A DNA stretch of 64,000 nt from Komarekiella atlantica HA4396-MV6. GTDB taxonomy: Bacteria; Cyanobacteriota; Cyanobacteriia; Cyanobacteriales; Nostocaceae. The translations under genes and the position numbers were made by a program. This document shows positions 24,642 through 34,201 of the stretch, piece by piece. The DNA lies in assembly GCA_019359395.1 (NCBI GenBank), contig JAHHHK010000022.1, positions 62,001-126,000 of the forward strand, in the 5' to 3' direction. Position 1 is the first letter of the stretch, and every line of letters begins with the position of its first letter. Below the pieces are notes generated by a model. It worked only from the letters and a program-made list of their open reading frames with translations. It did not search any database and was not told the DNA's origin.

Positions 24642-26909
24642 GTGGCTTCAAATCAGACAACAGTAGCTCGTGTATCAAAGGGTCAAAGAGTGGATGAAAC
24701 CTTAAAATCACTGCAAACATCAAATTGTCAGCAAGATTATATTAACCTGCTTTCAAGAGTTGCTGTAAATTTACCAGGAATGATTTTCCAAGTTCTGCAA
24801 CGGCGGGATGGTTCTCTTTGTGTCCTTTACGTGAGTTCTGGCTGTCAAGATTTGTGTGGATTAGAACCAGAGATTATCCAAGCAGACTTTCAGGGATTGC
24901 TCAAGCTGATTCATCCGCAAGATATAAAAATATTTACAAAATCTATATCTGTTTCTACTGATGCATTTTCACCTTGGTGTTGGGAAGGTCGCATTATTAC
25001 GCCCAGTGGCATGAAGTGGATTCAATGTACTTGCCAACCTCAAAGACAAGCTAACGGCGATTGTCTTTGGGATGGTTTGGTCATGGATATTACAGACCGA
25101 AAGCAAGCAGAAGAGAAATTGCGAGAGAGTGAGGCTCGTTATAAAGCAATTTTAGATGCTATCCCTGATTTAATGTTTCGCATCAGCCGCGATGGCAAGT
25201 ATCTAGACTTGAAAAGCGAGGGAGCAAATATAACTCTTTCTAAAAAAGAAATAGTTGGTAAAAATTTGTGGGAGTTATTACCAAGCGATGTGGCGGCGAT
25301 TACCCAAGAAGCGATCGCAAAAACTTTGGATTCTGGAACTTTGCAAACTTATGAATATCAGCTACCTACGCCTCTAGGAGTGCGAGACTATGAAGCGCGA
25401 TTGGTAGTAAGCGCTCCAGACGAAGTATTAGCAATTGTCCGAGATATTACAGAACGCAAGCAGGTGGAAGCACAATTACACCTCTCGGCACAGCGCGATC
25501 GCTTGTTAACAGAAACCCTAGCGCGAATTCGGTCTTCGCTGAAGTTAGACCAAATTCTCCAAACCACCGTGACTGAAGTCAGGCAATTTCTACAAGCAGA
25601 TCGGGTGTTTATTGGTCTAAATAATGCCAAGCTAAAAGGTAGAACTCTTGCCGAATCAGTAGATCCAAACTATCCATCAGTCTCAGGTTGGTCTACAAAC
25701 GACGAAGCCTACCTGCAAGAATTGCAAAATTTATTAAAGACGAATCTTGTGCGTGTTATTGAAGATATAACGCAAACAACAATATCTGCAAAAGTCAAGG
25801 CACACTTTCAAAAATTTCAAACTAGGGCTAGCTTAACTGTACCAATTATGCTAGGCGACAAATTATTTGGGGCGTTGATTGCTAACCAATGCTCTGGGCC
25901 ACGTAATTGGCAGCCAATGGAAATTGATTTACTACAGCAGATGTCTGAACAGGTAGCGATCGCCATTCAGCAAAGCCTGATCCACCAAGAACTGGCAGAA
26001 CTCAATACTAATTTAGAACACCAGGTGCAAGAACGTACAGCCCAGTTACAGCAGAAAATGCAAGAAATCGAAGAATTGCACCGGGTAAAAGATGTTGTTT
26101 TACATACGGTTGCCCACGATTTACGAACTTCAGTTATGGGTAACTTGATGGTGCTACAGAATTTGCTCAAACGGGGACTAGAGGCTGGGGACTGTGGGCT
26201 GGAGACTGGGGACGGGGACACTTCTGTTCTCTACGAGACGCTCCGCGAACGAGACGCTCCGCGTAGCTTGCTTAAGCGCGGGGGTACAACAAGCTCAGTG
26301 CATCGCTGGGAACTAGGGAAAGAATCTGCTCAATCCCCAATCTCCGTATCTCCCTCGATTATCGAGCGGATGATTCAAGGCAATGACCGCCAACTAACGA
26401 TGATTAACTCATTATTGGAAATACATTCCTGTGAAAAAGAAGGAATTTCTATCAAGCGGGAACTAGTGCAATTGAATACCCTAATGGAAGGAATGATCGC
26501 TGATTTGCAACCAATACTGACACAAAATCAAGCGACTCTAAAGAACTTGGTTCCTAAAGATTTACCATTAGTAATGGTGGATGCAAATCGGTTACAAAAA
26601 GTTTTGGCAAGTTTGTTGACTCATAGCTTGCAACACAATCCACCAGGCTTAAATTTTACGATGAAAGCTACTTTTGAAGCAGGAATTATTCGCACTCAGA
26701 TCCAACATAACGGTATGGCGATGAGTAAACTAGAGTGCGATCGCCTTTTTGATTTGTATGTACGCGATCCTCAAGATTGTTGTTCTACAAGCATTGGCTT
26801 AAAAATGTATCTTTGCCGGAAAGTTATTAAAGCGCATGGTGGTGAAATCGGTGTCACTACTAACCATAAACGCGGGTTAACTTTCTGGTTCACATTACCA
26901 ATTAACTAG
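24642..26909 (+). CDS. PAS-PAS-GAF sensor histidine kinase with degenerate ATPase motifs, 755 aa
   Basis: Two PAS domains lie at about residues 35 to 150 and 165 to 275, each ending in the usual DITDRKQAE or DITERKQVE. A phytochrome-type GAF domain follows at about 290 to 450. A dimerisation helix carries the candidate phospho-His in VAHDLRTSV near residue 490. Residues of about 513 to 566 are an in-frame insertion made of GC-rich repeat modules inside or just after the HisKA helices. The C-terminal ATPase domain lacks the usual DxGxG (it reads QHNGMAM) and has a weak GxGL box (TSIGLKM), so kinase activity is doubtful. It starts with GTG. It may act as a sensor or phosphatase rather than a full kinase. 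Confidence 0.82.
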   Translation: MASNQTTVARVSKGQRVDETLKSLQTSNCQQDYINLLSRVAVNLPGMIFQVLQRRDGSLCVLYVSSGCQDLCGLEPEIIQADFQGLLKLIHPQDIKIFTKSISVSTDAFSPWCWEGRIITPSGMKWIQCTCQPQRQANGDCLWDGLVMDITDRKQAEEKLRESEARYKAILDAIPDLMFRISRDGKYLDLKSEGANITLSKKEIVGKNLWELLPSDVAAITQEAIAKTLDSGTLQTYEYQLPTPLGVRDYEARLVVSAPDEVLAIVRDITERKQVEAQLHLSAQRDRLLTETLARIRSSLKLDQILQTTVTEVRQFLQADRVFIGLNNAKLKGRTLAESVDPNYPSVSGWSTNDEAYLQELQNLLKTNLVRVIEDITQTTISAKVKAHFQKFQTRASLTVPIMLGDKLFGALIANQCSGPRNWQPMEIDLLQQMSEQVAIAIQQSLIHQELAELNTNLEHQVQERTAQLQQKMQEIEELHRVKDVVLHTVAHDLRTSVMGNLMVLQNLLKRGLEAGDCGLETGDGDTSVLYETLRERDAPRSLLKRGGTTSSVHRWELGKESAQSPISVSPSIIERMIQGNDRQLTMINSLLEIHSCEKEGISIKRELVQLNTLMEGMIADLQPILTQNQATLKNLVPKDLPLVMVDANRLQKVLASLLTHSLQHNPPGLNFTMKATFEAGIIRTQIQHNGMAMSKLECDRLFDLYVRDPQDCCSTSIGLKMYLCRKVIKAHGGEIGVTTNHKRGLTFWFTLPIN

Positions 26910-26917
26910 AAAAAACG

Positions 26918-27451
26918 TTACAAATTAACGATAAAACTATCTCGCTTGTGAAAGTCAGCCTCCGCTCCTCGATGAGTCAGCGCCCAGTAAGTCACCTCAT
27001 TATTTCTGTATTTGATGACACTGGTGATTGCTATTTCCCAGGTTTGTACCGAAATTTTACCTAAATCGACATCTAGAGCAACTGCTAAACCGTCGGCTTG
27101 ATTCTGGACACTAAACGGGAGTGTTATGAAAGCTGTCTCCTCTTGCATTCCTTGACGATACCCATCGAAACGATAGACATTCCAGTGTCCGGCGGGAGAG
27201 AGGTTAAATTCCCAATACTGTTCAGAATCTTTTATACCCAGGAAAAATTCAAAGCATGTATCTTTCCACAGTTCGTGCTTTCGAGCTGGTTTATCTGATA
27301 CTGGGGCGATGATAACTTCCTTGAGCTCGTCGAAAAGTGTGTAGCGGATGGCTAGTTGATTAGCGTGTCGAGTAATACTAACTGTGATTTTCAGATCAGA
27401 CAGCGGTTTAGTAGAGGGGAAAGGTTTTAGAGAGAATATTTGATCGTTCAT
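26918..27451 (-). CDS. DOMON-like domain protein, 177 aa
   Basis: The protein reads as a single DOMON-like beta-sandwich domain: ITVSITRHANQLAIRYTL, RKHELWKDTCFEFFLGIKDSEQYWEFNLSPAGHWNVYRF and a C-terminal YWALTHRGAEADFHKRDSF. The pattern is that of carbohydrate- or haem-binding DOMON folds, but no ligand residues can be assigned. There is no signal peptide. Its start overlaps the stop of the upstream phosphotransferase gene by ATGA, so the two are translationally coupled and probably work together. It is convergent with the kinase gene at only 8 bases. Confidence 0.8.
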   Translation of the reverse strand: MNDQIFSLKPFPSTKPLSDLKITVSITRHANQLAIRYTLFDELKEVIIAPVSDKPARKHELWKDTCFEFFLGIKDSEQYWEFNLSPAGHWNVYRFDGYRQGMQEETAFITLPFSVQNQADGLAVALDVDLGKISVQTWEIAITSVIKYRNNEVTYWALTHRGAEADFHKRDSFIVNL

Positions 27452-28569
27452 TTCATGTCCTGAATAATATTGCGAATCTGTGTTTCTTGGGATTCGATAC
27501 TCTCAGTGAGCTTAAACTGAACGAGTGCCCTTGCGAGGTTGTGTTCTGAGTGCTTGACTTTAAAGTAGACATTCCCTGCTAAATAGTCAGCAAAAAATCT
27601 CAGTCCTAATTCAAAGGCGATTAGACGAATGGCATCGTACATGTATGTATAGTCATTCTCCGTCAGAAACGCTTTGGCTACAGGGAGATAACCCTGGAGG
27701 ATTCCCTGACACAATTCGGTGTCGAAATAAACACTTTCCCATTGCTCGGTTTCTTCTCCTGCGGGATTACAACCCGATCGCAGACAATCGCCAATGTCGT
27801 AATGTACCAGACCAGGTTTAACGGTGTCGAGGTCTACGACGCTAACAGCTTGCTGGGTAGCAGTATCAAACATGACGTTGTTAATTTTGGGATCGCCATG
27901 CATCAGGCGTAGCGGCAGGTTGCCTGTGTCTTTAGCATTTTCTAGGATATGTGCAAAGGTTTGGCGATCGCTAACAAACTGCAAACAATAATTTACTTCC
28001 GAAGATAGATGCGGGATAGTTTGAGCCAGAACTTCCTCGTAGTGCTGGAGGTAAAGCGGCGTAATATGAAAACCTTCGAGAGTGTCAGCGAGTTTCTCTG
28101 GTGGTAGGTCGCTAATCAAATTGTGGAACATCCCCAGAGCATAGCCGATTTCTGTAGCGTGTGAGCGATCGCGCATGGTGTCGAAAGACTGCGAGCCTTT
28201 AATAAAGCTGATTGCCCGCCAGAACGACCCATCAGCATCCCTCCAATGGTCTTGAGCATCCTTAGTCAATAACACACGGGGTACTTCCCAGCGCCTATTC
28301 AATGAAGAATTTTGTAATTTTTGATAAACATGCTCAGTGAAGATACGCATGTTTTGCATCACAAGCTGGGGTTGACGAAATACCTTTGTATTGATGCGTT
28401 GTAAGACAAAATGCTGTTCTTCAGCAGAATCTAGGTTAACTAGAAATGTGTCATTTATATTACCACTTCCAAATGCTTGGACACCTGTAACCTGCCCCAG
28501 TCGTGCGAATTGGTCAGCAGCAATAGTAACCAGATTCTCCCCGCTCTGTATTTTAATATTTTCTGTCAT
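27448..28569 (-). CDS. phosphotransferase (aminoglycoside/choline-kinase fold), 373 aa
   Basis: The catalytic motifs of the aminoglycoside phosphotransferase fold are present: LMHGDPKINNVMFD (catalytic Asp and Asn) and VSVVDLDTVKPGLVHYDIGD (metal-binding Asp). The N-lobe has FGSGNINDTFLV and VLQRIN. The overall layout is closest to N-acetylhexosamine 1-kinase-like and related sugar kinases, which suggests a sugar or amino-sugar substrate rather than an antibiotic; this is inference. The downstream DOMON-like gene overlaps it by four bases, which would fit a carbohydrate role for the pair. Confidence 0.82.
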   Translation of the reverse strand: MTENIKIQSGENLVTIAADQFARLGQVTGVQAFGSGNINDTFLVNLDSAEEQHFVLQRINTKVFRQPQLVMQNMRIFTEHVYQKLQNSSLNRRWEVPRVLLTKDAQDHWRDADGSFWRAISFIKGSQSFDTMRDRSHATEIGYALGMFHNLISDLPPEKLADTLEGFHITPLYLQHYEEVLAQTIPHLSSEVNYCLQFVSDRQTFAHILENAKDTGNLPLRLMHGDPKINNVMFDTATQQAVSVVDLDTVKPGLVHYDIGDCLRSGCNPAGEETEQWESVYFDTELCQGILQGYLPVAKAFLTENDYTYMYDAIRLIAFELGLRFFADYLAGNVYFKVKHSEHNLARALVQFKLTESIESQETQIRNIIQDMK

Positions 28570-28956
28570 ATTCGTGTACCTACACTACTCCCCACGTGAT
28601 TGCACAAAGGCAATAGGGGATATCGTAGCGTAAGTATTGCGATCTTCGGTTGGGTGCAATGAGGTTTTAGATAGATTAGCTTACGACTTGGAACGTAATT
28701 CAAATGTCATTTGGGAACGGTAGAAGCAGACATCAAATTCCAGAATAAAAGTTCATACGTCCTAAAAGTCTTAGAGCATTAACCATAGGACTTATGCATT
28801 GGGAGTATCTCACCTTTGCAAATATACCCGGCGATTTCTAAGATATTATTGGCGAATTGATGAGTGGTAAAACTCATATAGCCACAGTAGGCGATCGTAA
28901 ATTAGCATAAATGAGTGGGAGCAAGAGCAGCAAAGCGAGCTCAGCGAGTAGAGTCC
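28570..28956. other. intergenic region
   Basis: No gene is recognised. The stretch lies upstream of the phosphotransferase gene and should contain its promoter. It borders a transposase remnant on its right side and may include decayed insertion-sequence DNA. Confidence 0.4.
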
Positions 28957-29143
28957 CTTGGTATCTGCTGCCACCAAGCCCACATTTGTGCAAGGTTAAT
29001 TGCTGCGGCCGTTGCCAGATGTTGAAGACGTGTATTTGCTAGACCAATATAACGAGAATGTCGTAGTTGGTAAGCACGAATGCCTTGGGATAAAGTGCCT
29101 TCAACACCAGTTCGTTGAGCATAGCGTTGTTTAAAAGACTCAG
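28957..29143 (-). pseudogene. C-terminal remnant of an IS1182-type transposase
   Basis: Read on the minus strand, this segment encodes KQRYAQRTGVEGTLSQGIRA followed by a RHSRYIGLANTRLQH-type stretch and AAAINLAQMWAW. That is the hallmark C-terminal end of IS1182-family DDE transposases. No start or upstream catalytic region remains: an in-frame stop lies just before the segment. It is therefore a decayed insertion-sequence fragment, directly abutting the end of the following hypothetical gene. Confidence 0.8.
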
Positions 29144-29144
29144 T

Positions 29145-29672
29145 TTATCCCGGAACTTCCAGGGGTTCTAATACTGTCCAGACCGCCTTAGTCTTCTTAC
29201 CGGATACCTGCCACCGCATACCATCTAATTCTACCCAACCTTGCTCTTGGGCTTGGGATGCTAGCTTGTTGTAGTCTCCATCACTCATAGCATACCGCTC
29301 AATCAGATCTACTCGGCTCAACTGAGTAGGCTTAGGAGCTATCTCTTTTTCATCTTTGATTAACTGGTCTGCCTCAATAATTGCTGAAGAATTTAAATCC
29401 TTATCTTGATGTTTACTATCATCAGTATCTTTCAAGCTATCCTGAACTACTTCCTTTAAAGTACTTTGCTTGTCTTTTAGTATCTCTGTTAGGCTGGCTA
29501 TTGTTTCCTGTTGGGATTTGATGATATCCACCAAGGCGCTTGGTGGGGTACTCTCAGTCAGTATCTTAGAAACTATGTATTCCTGCTGAGTTGACGCAGA
29601 AGCAACCACTTGTGCCTTAAATTGAGCTAACTGTTTATCATTTAAGAGAAACTTCACTTGGTTCTTAGACAT
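29145..29672 (-). CDS. hypothetical protein, possible DNA-binding autoregulator, about 175 aa
   Basis: I do not recognise a named family. The first 45 residues (KNQVKFLLNDKQLAQFKAQV and the following STQQEYIVSKIL) look like a short strand and two helices, as in small ribbon-helix-helix-type proteins. A charged, coiled central linker follows. The C-terminal 55 residues (LSRVDLIERYAMSDGDYNKLASQAQEQGWVELDG) resemble a winged or helical domain. ATG 29672 is preferred over the longer start at 29696. Immediately upstream lie a 10-base perfect inverted repeat and a second aagtac-type palindrome, which would suit self-regulation. A plasmid- or mobile-element-type origin is possible given the adjacent transposase remnant. 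Confidence 0.5.
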   Translation of the reverse strand: MSKNQVKFLLNDKQLAQFKAQVVASASTQQEYIVSKILTESTPPSALVDIIKSQQETIASLTEILKDKQSTLKEVVQDSLKDTDDSKHQDKDLNSSAIIEADQLIKDEKEIAPKPTQLSRVDLIERYAMSDGDYNKLASQAQEQGWVELDGMRWQVSGKKTKAVWTVLEPLEVPG

Positions 29673-29692
29673 AACTCTTAGATACCTCTGGT

Positions 29693-29774
29693 ACATGGTA
29701 CTTATTCATAGTACCATGTGAAAGCTATTCTATTAAAGAACCCTGAGTTTTTAAGTACCTAGTACCTAGTACTT
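29693..29774. promoter_or_regulatory. inverted repeats upstream of the possible autoregulator
   Basis: Arms acatggtact (29693-29702) and agtaccatgt (29710-29719) are perfect complements with a 7-base loop, 20 bases before the preferred start codon. A second set, aagtacctagtacctagtac at 29753-29772 ending in a complementary tt, repeats the same gtac core. This clustering of a shared half-site suggests operator sequences. Confidence 0.5.
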
Positions 29775-29800
29775 GACCTAATTTGACGGATAAGCGGGTG

Positions 29801-30391
29801 CTAATTTACCACTTGGTTTCCATGACTGCGGGGGTCATCTTGACTAGCTGTTGGTGCTACTGGAGTTGAGAATTTGGAAACTTGCCCACTAGCTTGAGCA
29901 TAGGGGAGAGATGAACCAGTAACCAAAGCCTCTAAGTTGCTAGACATAATAGTGCGGGGTTGGTCGCCGATCGCTTGGGCTATGGTTTCTCCATTCTGGC
30001 TCAAAAATACAAAGTGGGGAATCCCATCTACCCGATATTTCAGCATTTCTGGTAGCCATTTGTTGTTATCTACATTCAGCATGACAAAATTCAGCTTGTC
30101 AGCATACTGTGTTTCTAGTTGGGCAATATCTGGTGCCATTTTTTGGCAGACAGTACACCAATCAGCATAAAATTCTACTAACGATGGTTTACCATTGCTA
30201 ACAGCTACTTCTAAAGGTGTAGAACCCTGATCTAACTTGGCGAGGGAAACTGAGGTTGTTTGAGTTCGCAGTCCCAAGAATAAGGCAATGCTGAGAGCGA
30301 TCGCTACAATTGCTATTAAGAAATTTCTCACACGCGTTCCCAACATGGATTCAGACTTTGCGGGAGAATTAACAGGTGAATCCGTACTCAT
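29801..30391 (-). CDS. txlA: TxlA/HCF164-type membrane-anchored thioredoxin, 196 aa
   Basis: One membrane anchor lies at about residues 24 to 42. A thioredoxin domain follows, with FYADWCTVCQKMAPDI giving the redox-active Cys-x-x-Cys near residue 78 and the cis-Pro motif VDGIPHFVFL near residue 125. This arrangement and the motif WCTVC are typical of cyanobacterial TxlA and its plant homologue HCF164, thiol-disulphide proteins that face the thylakoid lumen and are needed for cytochrome b6f or photosystem assembly. The Pro/Ser/Thr-rich tail has no known role. Confidence 0.82.
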   Translation of the reverse strand: MSTDSPVNSPAKSESMLGTRVRNFLIAIVAIALSIALFLGLRTQTTSVSLAKLDQGSTPLEVAVSNGKPSLVEFYADWCTVCQKMAPDIAQLETQYADKLNFVMLNVDNNKWLPEMLKYRVDGIPHFVFLSQNGETIAQAIGDQPRTIMSSNLEALVTGSSLPYAQASGQVSKFSTPVAPTASQDDPRSHGNQVVN

Positions 30392-30525
30392 AACAGAATT
30401 ATTAAAACTTATTAAGTACTCGCATCTTTAGTTTAACTGACCTCAACTCCGTTTCCGCGCAGAAACATTAAAGGGCAAAGGATAACCCTTTACCCGTGAC
30501 CTTGCCAAGTTCTGTGAGCAGACTA

Positions 30526-33162
30526 CTAAAGCTTTGTACTTTGACTGTAAAGAATCTCTGTAGCTTTCTGGACAGTAAGCGGTCGATAGAATAAAAAGCC
30601 CTGTACATCTTCGCAATTGATAGATTTCAAAAATTCTAATTCTTCTTCCTTCTCTACTCCTTCAGCGGTCAGCCTCAGCCCCAAACTCTGCCCCAAGCTA
30701 ACTATCGCCTTGATAATATGAGCTACTTTGACATCTGTCGTTAAATCTCGAATGAAAGACCGATCAATTTTTAGATTGTGGAGTGGCAACACTTGTAGGC
30801 GTGAGAGTGAAGAGTGACCTGTACCAAAGTCATCTATGGAGATGTAAACGCCCATCTGCTCTAGTTCCTGTAGCACAGTTCTGGTGAAGTTTAGATCCTC
30901 GATCGCAGTCGTTTCTGTAATCTCTAACTCTAAAAACCGGGCTTCTAGTCCCGTCTGTTTTAAAATTATGGCTATAGTCTCGACTAAATTGGGTTGACGG
31001 AACTGCTTAAGAGAAAGATTGACGGCCATTGTCAGAGGTGGCAATCCGGCATCTTGCCAAGCCTTATTTTGATTACAGGCTGTCTGTAGTACCCATTCAC
31101 CGATGGGGAGAATTAATCCACTTTCTTCAGCAAGGGGAATGAAGACATTGGGTGCAACTAATCCCATCTCAGGATGCTGCCAACGCAACAGAGCCTCCAT
31201 GCCAGTAATTTGTCCTGTAGTAATGTTTACCCTGGGCTGGTAATACACTGTTAATTCTGCTCGTTCTAAGGCATAGCGCAAATTTTTCTCTAAAGTCAGA
31301 AGTTCGGGATTCTTGGCACTCAGAGATACGCTGTAGAATTGGTAGTTATTCCTGCCTTTGTCTTTAGCATGATATAGAGCGGCATCTGCGTGCTGGATTA
31401 AAGTTTCGGCATCAGGGCTGTTTTGATCAAGCAATGCAATACCAAGGCTGGCACTGACGTAAAGTTCGTGTCCTTGGAGAGGAAAGACATTCTCTAAAGC
31501 TTGTAACATTCTTTGAGCAACCTGGGACACCTCTTCAATATGATTCACTCGCGGCAGTAGAATAGTGAATTCGTCCCCTCCCCAACGGGCAAGGGTATCT
31601 CCGCCTCTAAGGGAATCTTTCAATCTTTGAGCCACACGTCGTAACAATTGATCCCCTAGTGTGTGCCCAAGAGTATCATTAATCACCTTGAAGCGATCCA
31701 AGTCGAGAAATATTACAGCTAAACTGTCCTCATTCCGCCGCGCGTTGGGTAATGCGGTGGCTAGCATCTCGTTAAATAATAGGCGATTGGGCAAGCCTGT
31801 AAGTAGATCATGAAGGGCTTGATAGCGAATCTTCTCCTCCACCTGTTGACGTTGCCGTGCACCAATTATACTGGCAGCCATCGTCAAGAGGGTGGATTCT
31901 TCGTGTCTTGACCAATGACGTTCACAAGTACAGTCTGCCAAGCCAATATAACCCCAAAACTCGTCATCTAACCGCAGAGGAACCAAGAGCAGAGATTGTA
32001 TCCCATCGCGGGTAAGATGTTCTCGTTCGGCTGCGGGAAATTCTTGGCTGAGTCCGCTAATGGACTGTCCGCTAGAGAGAGCAGTGTACCAGCGAGCTAG
32101 TCCAGAAACCTGATAAGGCTGATTTTGCCAATGATGGCGAGAAGGTTCAAGCGATAGACGTGTCCATTCAAATCGCAGGCTTACTGATATCTCCTTTGTA
32201 TCAGGATGGGGATGGTTCTGGAAAAAGTAGGCACGATCCACCTTGGCAGCTTCACCCAAAGTGGCGAGAGCTTTATCAATAGCTATCTCGTAATTCATTT
32301 CCATCAGCAAATAATTAGCGGCTTCTGCAACTGCCTGTAGCAAGCGATCGCGCTGATGTAGTTCTGCTTCAGCTTGCTTTTGCTCAGTAATATCCCTAAC
32401 AATAAAAGTCCTAATTAAATCACTTTCAGGAAGGTAGTGAACAGATTGTTCAAAAACTTCTGTGCCAACTTCTACCTCCCGAACAAAAGAATTTTTTTCT
32501 AGATTCTTAACCGCACTCAAGAGCCCTGCCAAAATCGGGTGCTGCTTACCAGTTTCCCTAAGTTGGGGGAACTTGAGAGACGCTGCTGGATTGAGATAAG
32601 TGACTGTTCCCTCTAAATCTGTCTCGATAATCGCATTGGGGATAAGTTCAGGAAAGGATGCTAAGCGAGCTAAGGCTGTATCGCTAGCTCCTTCAAAGCT
32701 AGGATCGACAACTAGGGTTTGAAAAGGATTAACGGGATTGGCTTGCTCCGACAGAAAACCAGATAGGTCATCAACTTGACAAGATTCAGAAAATGCTTTT
32801 TCTGACAGGTTAGAAATTGCATAATATTTGGCCTGAGCTTGATTATCGCCAAATACAATAACATCTCCATGTTTGAGGTCATGGTAAGAGCATTTAGAGC
32901 CATTCACGAATAAGCCATTAGTACTCCCTTTGCCGTTGAAGTTGCCATCAATAACCCGAAAGCCATATTGGTCAGTCTGTGGAAGAGTTACCCGCAATAA
33001 AATGGCATGTTGCTTAGATACTGACCGGGAACGGAGGACGATCGCATTCCCACTATGCCGCCCAAGAGAATAAGTAGCCTCTTTCAAGGGGATAGTTCGC
33101 TCCCCTTGCGGGTCTTGGACGACCAACAGGTGGCGTATTTTTTCCCGCTCATTTCCTGACAT
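30526..33162 (-). CDS. FHA-PAS-GAF-GGDEF-EAL cyclic-di-GMP protein, 878 aa
   Basis: An FHA domain (SLGRHSGNAIVLRSRSVSKQHA, then GSTNGLFVNG) fills about residues 8 to 115 and should bind phospho-Thr peptides. A PAS domain ends at VRDITEQKQAEAEL near 265, and a GAF domain spans about 285 to 440. The GGDEF domain keeps an intact GGDEF near residue 525 and the EAL domain an intact EALLRW near 655, with DDFGTGHSSL further on. Both cyclase and phosphodiesterase motifs are therefore present, so the net effect on cyclic-di-GMP cannot be predicted. The FHA domain suggests control by a Ser/Thr kinase. Confidence 0.92.
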   Translation of the reverse strand: MSGNEREKIRHLLVVQDPQGERTIPLKEATYSLGRHSGNAIVLRSRSVSKQHAILLRVTLPQTDQYGFRVIDGNFNGKGSTNGLFVNGSKCSYHDLKHGDVIVFGDNQAQAKYYAISNLSEKAFSESCQVDDLSGFLSEQANPVNPFQTLVVDPSFEGASDTALARLASFPELIPNAIIETDLEGTVTYLNPAASLKFPQLRETGKQHPILAGLLSAVKNLEKNSFVREVEVGTEVFEQSVHYLPESDLIRTFIVRDITEQKQAEAELHQRDRLLQAVAEAANYLLMEMNYEIAIDKALATLGEAAKVDRAYFFQNHPHPDTKEISVSLRFEWTRLSLEPSRHHWQNQPYQVSGLARWYTALSSGQSISGLSQEFPAAEREHLTRDGIQSLLLVPLRLDDEFWGYIGLADCTCERHWSRHEESTLLTMAASIIGARQRQQVEEKIRYQALHDLLTGLPNRLLFNEMLATALPNARRNEDSLAVIFLDLDRFKVINDTLGHTLGDQLLRRVAQRLKDSLRGGDTLARWGGDEFTILLPRVNHIEEVSQVAQRMLQALENVFPLQGHELYVSASLGIALLDQNSPDAETLIQHADAALYHAKDKGRNNYQFYSVSLSAKNPELLTLEKNLRYALERAELTVYYQPRVNITTGQITGMEALLRWQHPEMGLVAPNVFIPLAEESGLILPIGEWVLQTACNQNKAWQDAGLPPLTMAVNLSLKQFRQPNLVETIAIILKQTGLEARFLELEITETTAIEDLNFTRTVLQELEQMGVYISIDDFGTGHSSLSRLQVLPLHNLKIDRSFIRDLTTDVKVAHIIKAIVSLGQSLGLRLTAEGVEKEEELEFLKSINCEDVQGFLFYRPLTVQKATEILYSQSTKL

Positions 33163-33276
33163 GCCTGTTCCTTAAATCCTCTATATGCCCAATTAGCAAG
33201 CTAGTCTTTTTAATAGAAATCCTAACCGTTCACTTAACTCAAGAATCAGATTTCTCGACTTTATCCATACAATCAG

Positions 33277-33401
33277 TAAACTTCTTGCAAAAGTCCGAAA
33301 ATTATGAGTGTCATTCTGACCATAACGTAGTGGAGGGAAGAATCTCCGAGATGTTTCGCTCCGCTCAACATGACAATTTAAGCATTTATGCAAGAGGTCT
33401 A
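33277..33401. mobile_element. 125-bp MITE-like element, copy A
   Basis: The inner sequence (tgtcattctga, cgtagtggag, gaagaatctc, gatgtttcgctccgctcaac, then tttaagcatttatgcaagag) is the same as in the element at 58132-58256. The right end, gcaagaggtcta, is intact; the left end, taaacttcttgc, has three changes from the expected inverted repeat. No coding capacity is present. Members of this shape with TA at the junction are typical of IS630/Tc1-related MITEs; that assignment is inference. Confidence 0.75.
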
Positions 33402-34201
33402 CTGTTCTTCACTTTTTCCTTTCTTAAATAACCAGAATAAAATTAAATACCCAATAGAACACATGGTATATTTGCGGATTTTTGTTTAGAGCTAGCATAA
33501 ACCTACGATGAGAGGAAAACTAACGCCATTAAACTTATTCAGTATAGTGAACTTAAAAAAATGCTTATTGCAATTACACACATTAAAATAAATAATATTT
33601 AAAAGTAAGATTGTACCATTTTTTAATGGTTACACAAAACTTGTTGCAACAACTATCCCAACTACTGCCAAATTCATGAATGATGCTGGCTTGGTACATT
33701 CTCTACTCTCTAAACGAGAGGTGAATGACTCTGAATCAGAATACTAGTTTTAGATAATTCAGGCTGAGAAATTACTAAAATTGGTGTACCTCACTCATGC
33801 GAGAACCGCTATATTAAATTGATCGTTGAAGAATGATCCAAATTTCTAACTTGCTTATTTTGTGTATAAATATCTAATAACTATTTGCCATAAATCGCTT
33901 GCTCTCAAAGTCGCAATTATGCTCATCAATGATGTTAAAGATAAAGCCTGCAACTGGCAAACTGTTAGCTTGGAGACAGAGAAACATTTAGTCAAAAGCC
34001 AGACAAGACCTCAACTATTGCAACAGAGGTTACTACGTGCCATCCAGCGACAATTGTTTCAACACATGAATAATAAATAACTGTTGATTAAGTATACGGG
34101 AGTTCTGAACGACAGTTTTTACATTTATTTAATCTGTATGATGCTAAAATCCACCTGCACTGTCTACGTGAGGTAGCTTTGAAGGTATCATATTATATAG
34201 C
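33402..34201. other. intergenic region with no supported gene
   Basis: The sequence is AT-rich. A 72-codon frame at 33862 starts with GTG and looks unlike a protein with recognisable features. The right-hand end runs into the PAS-domain remnant at 34202, so part of this region may be decayed coding DNA of the truncated kinase. Confidence 0.4.

Noticed and set aside
33862-34080. 72-codon frame starting with GTG
   Set aside because: No ribosome-binding site, no recognisable motif, and it lies in AT-rich DNA next to decayed coding sequence.
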